The notes beneath the pieces were generated by a model that did no database searches, had not been told where the DNA came from, and saw only the letters and a list, made by a program, of their open reading frames with translations. A stretch of 14,738 nt of DNA from CAYSLA01 sp964431685 (lineage in GTDB: Bacteria > Armatimonadota > UBA5829): the NCBI GenBank assembly GCA_964431685.1, contig CAYSLA010000077.1, positions 1 to 14,738 on the forward strand. The letters run 5' to 3'. Made by a program: the position numbers and the translations under genes. Shown piece by piece: positions 13,506 through 14,738 of this stretch (position 1 is its first letter; each line of letters begins with the position of its first letter).

Positions 13506-13570
13506 AATTCTGACCAGATGGAGGAATCTCGGTATACTGAAGGAGATTTCTCCCTGCGGTCGAAATGACA
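13506..13570. repeat. Palindromic intergenic repeat, copy D
   Basis: This repeat is related to copy C (1307-1374). The intact arm ends CTGCGGTCGAAATGACA. The inner stem GGAGGAATCTC / GAGATTTCTCC pairs with one mismatch, and the opposite outer arm has decayed (ATTCTGACCAGATG). It fills much of the 129-bp gap between the URO-D-family gene and the epimerase gene and ends about 24 bp before the latter's start codon, so it would be part of the mRNA leader or spacer. Confidence 0.6.
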
Positions 13571-13593
13571 TAGCAACCAAGATGGAGGGCTAC

Positions 13594-14738
13594 ATGAAGA
13601 CACGTTTTGCTGAACTAGCTGAGTTGAACCGGAGTGCACTGCTTGATGATGTTATCCCGTTCTGGGAACGGAACTCCGTTGACCACGAATACGGAGGATT
13701 CCTCACGTGTCTGGACCGGGAAGGCCGGGTGTATGACACAGATAAGTTCATGTGGTTGCAGTGGCGGCAGGTGTGGCTGTTCTCGATGCTCTACAATCGG
13801 CTTGAGAAGCGCCCCGAATGGCTGCGCATCGCACAGAATGGAGCTCAGTGGCTCCTGCAGCACGGGATGGACTCCGAAGGCGCCTGGTATTTTGCGCTCG
13901 ATAGAGCCGGCAGGCCGCTGGTTCAGCCATACAACATATTCTCTGACTGCTTTGCCTCGATGGGGCTGAGTCAGTATTCGATAGCCTCGGGCGATAGGTC
14001 GGCGGCAGACGCGGCAGTGCGCACGTTTCGCAACATACTGGCTCGCAAGGAAAACCCGAAAGGCAAGTACTCCAAAGCCTACCCCGGCACACGACCGATG
14101 AGGATGTTTGCGCTTCCAATGATACTGTCCAATCTCGTGCTGGAGCTTGAATCGCTGCTGGACAACCAGGAGGTCGAGAGCACACTTACGACTTGTGTGG
14201 ATGAGGTGATGAACGTCTTCTACGATTCACATCGTCACCTGATATTTGAACACGTTGCGCCCGATGGCTCTCACCCCGACTGCTTTGACGGCAGACTGAT
14301 AAACCCAGGCCACGGCATAGAGTCGATGTGGTTTCTGATGGATATCGGCCGGAGGCGGAATGACCGAGTTCTGATAGAAAAGGCGGTAGACGTGACTCTG
14401 GAGGCCATCGATTTCGGCTGGGACGATGAGTTCGACGGACTGTTCTACTTCATGGACTCTGAGGGAAAGCCACCCCAGCAGCTTGAATGGGATCAGAAGC
14501 TCTGGTGGGTTCATATGGAGGCTTTGGTCGCGCTGGCCAAGGGATATCTCCTGACGGGCCGCAAGGAGTGCTGGGAATGGTATGAGCGGGTTCACGAGTA
14601 TACGTGGAGCCACTTCCCCGACCCGCAGAATGGCGAATGGTTCGGATACCTGAACCGCCGCGGAGAAGTGCTTCTTAACGCAAAGGGCGGGAAGTTCAAG
14701 GGCTGTTTCCACGTGCCGAGAGGACTGTACCAGCTATA
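13594..14738 (+). CDS. N-acylglucosamine 2-epimerase (AGE)-family protein (cut by right edge)
   Basis: 381 codons are present and no stop is reached; the family usually runs to 390-410 residues, so only the tail is missing. The (alpha/alpha)6-barrel family interconverts sugars at C2, for example N-acetylmannosamine and N-acetylglucosamine, mannose and glucose ends, or cellobiose. Seen here: FWERNSVDHEYGGFLT near the N-terminus, MWLQWRQVWLFS, NPGHGIESMWFL and QKLWWVHMEAL, and near the end KGCFHVPRGLY. The histidines in NPGHGIE and CFHVPR match the catalytic pair of the family. GGAGG lies about 6 nt before the ATG. With a NanA-like aldolase and Asp-box proteins in the same window, ManNAc 2-epimerase activity is attractive, but motifs alone do not settle the substrate. 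Confidence 0.92.
   Translation, partial: MKTRFAELAELNRSALLDDVIPFWERNSVDHEYGGFLTCLDREGRVYDTDKFMWLQWRQVWLFSMLYNRLEKRPEWLRIAQNGAQWLLQHGMDSEGAWYFALDRAGRPLVQPYNIFSDCFASMGLSQYSIASGDRSAADAAVRTFRNILARKENPKGKYSKAYPGTRPMRMFALPMILSNLVLELESLLDNQEVESTLTTCVDEVMNVFYDSHRHLIFEHVAPDGSHPDCFDGRLINPGHGIESMWFLMDIGRRRNDRVLIEKAVDVTLEAIDFGWDDEFDGLFYFMDSEGKPPQQLEWDQKLWWVHMEALVALAKGYLLTGRKECWEWYERVHEYTWSHFPDPQNGEWFGYLNRRGEVLLNAKGGKFKGCFHVPRGLYQL

Noticed and set aside
1000..13570. Repeated palindromes as a CRISPR array
   Set aside because: Copies are kilobases apart, few in number and not regularly spaced; there are no cas genes.

Overview
The window reads as chromosome of an uncultured free-living bacterium of moderately high G+C. 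The taxon cannot be fixed from the sequence. The mix of exported FG-GAP/ASPIC proteins, Asp-box (sialidase-like) proteins, a URO-D-family protein and sugar epimerases is what is commonly met in Armatimonadota, Planctomycetota/Lentisphaerota and similar carbohydrate-degrading lineages; this is inference, not a marker-gene result.

Left block (1-8453, all minus strand). Read in transcription order it holds a PdxA/PdxA2-type dehydrogenase, an XRE-cupin regulator, an exported FG-GAP/ASPIC beta-propeller protein, a DHDPS/N-acetylneuraminate-lyase family aldolase, two Asp-box proteins, a GntR/FCD regulator, and the start of another exported protein cut by the left edge. The two Asp-box genes overlap by 4 nt and have their own near-consensus sigma70-type promoter. 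The gntR gene has a second near-consensus promoter. Each promoter carries the same perfect 10-bp palindrome, GTGTATACAC, 7-8 bp past its -10 box, where a repressor would cover the transcription start. The simplest reading is a local sugar-acid/sialic-acid-like regulon in which the GntR protein represses itself and the Asp-box pair.

Middle block (8732-11815, plus strand). This is mostly housekeeping: greA, preceded by a terminator-like hairpin in its leader; an isochorismatase-fold hydrolase overlapping greA by 4 nt; a tRNA-Ser(GCT) with its own promoter and encoded CCA; a secreted SLT-type lytic transglycosylase; and a small exported protein of unknown function.

Right block (11905-14738, plus strand). 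A mononuclear-metal cupin, a URO-D/COG0407-family protein and an N-acylglucosamine 2-epimerase-family gene (cut by the right edge) form a probable sugar-metabolism unit. They fit the left block if both act on amino- or acidic sugars, but no transporter or kinase is present to prove a pathway.

Repeats. Two inverted copies of a ~124-bp non-coding element (1000-1124 and 9851-9974) share about 93% identity over 96 bp. They have 10-bp terminal inverted repeats (intact in one copy) and are each flanked by a different 7-bp direct repeat, as expected of a MITE-like mobile element. One copy landed in the leader of gntR and duplicated its Shine-Dalgarno sequence; the other lies just upstream of the tRNA promoter. 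A second family of palindromic repeats (1307-1374, 13506-13570), a related-looking short stem-loop (8567-8599) and a long 28-bp-stem hairpin (9766-9840) occupy other intergenic spaces. No CRISPR array, integrase, transposase or rRNA was seen.
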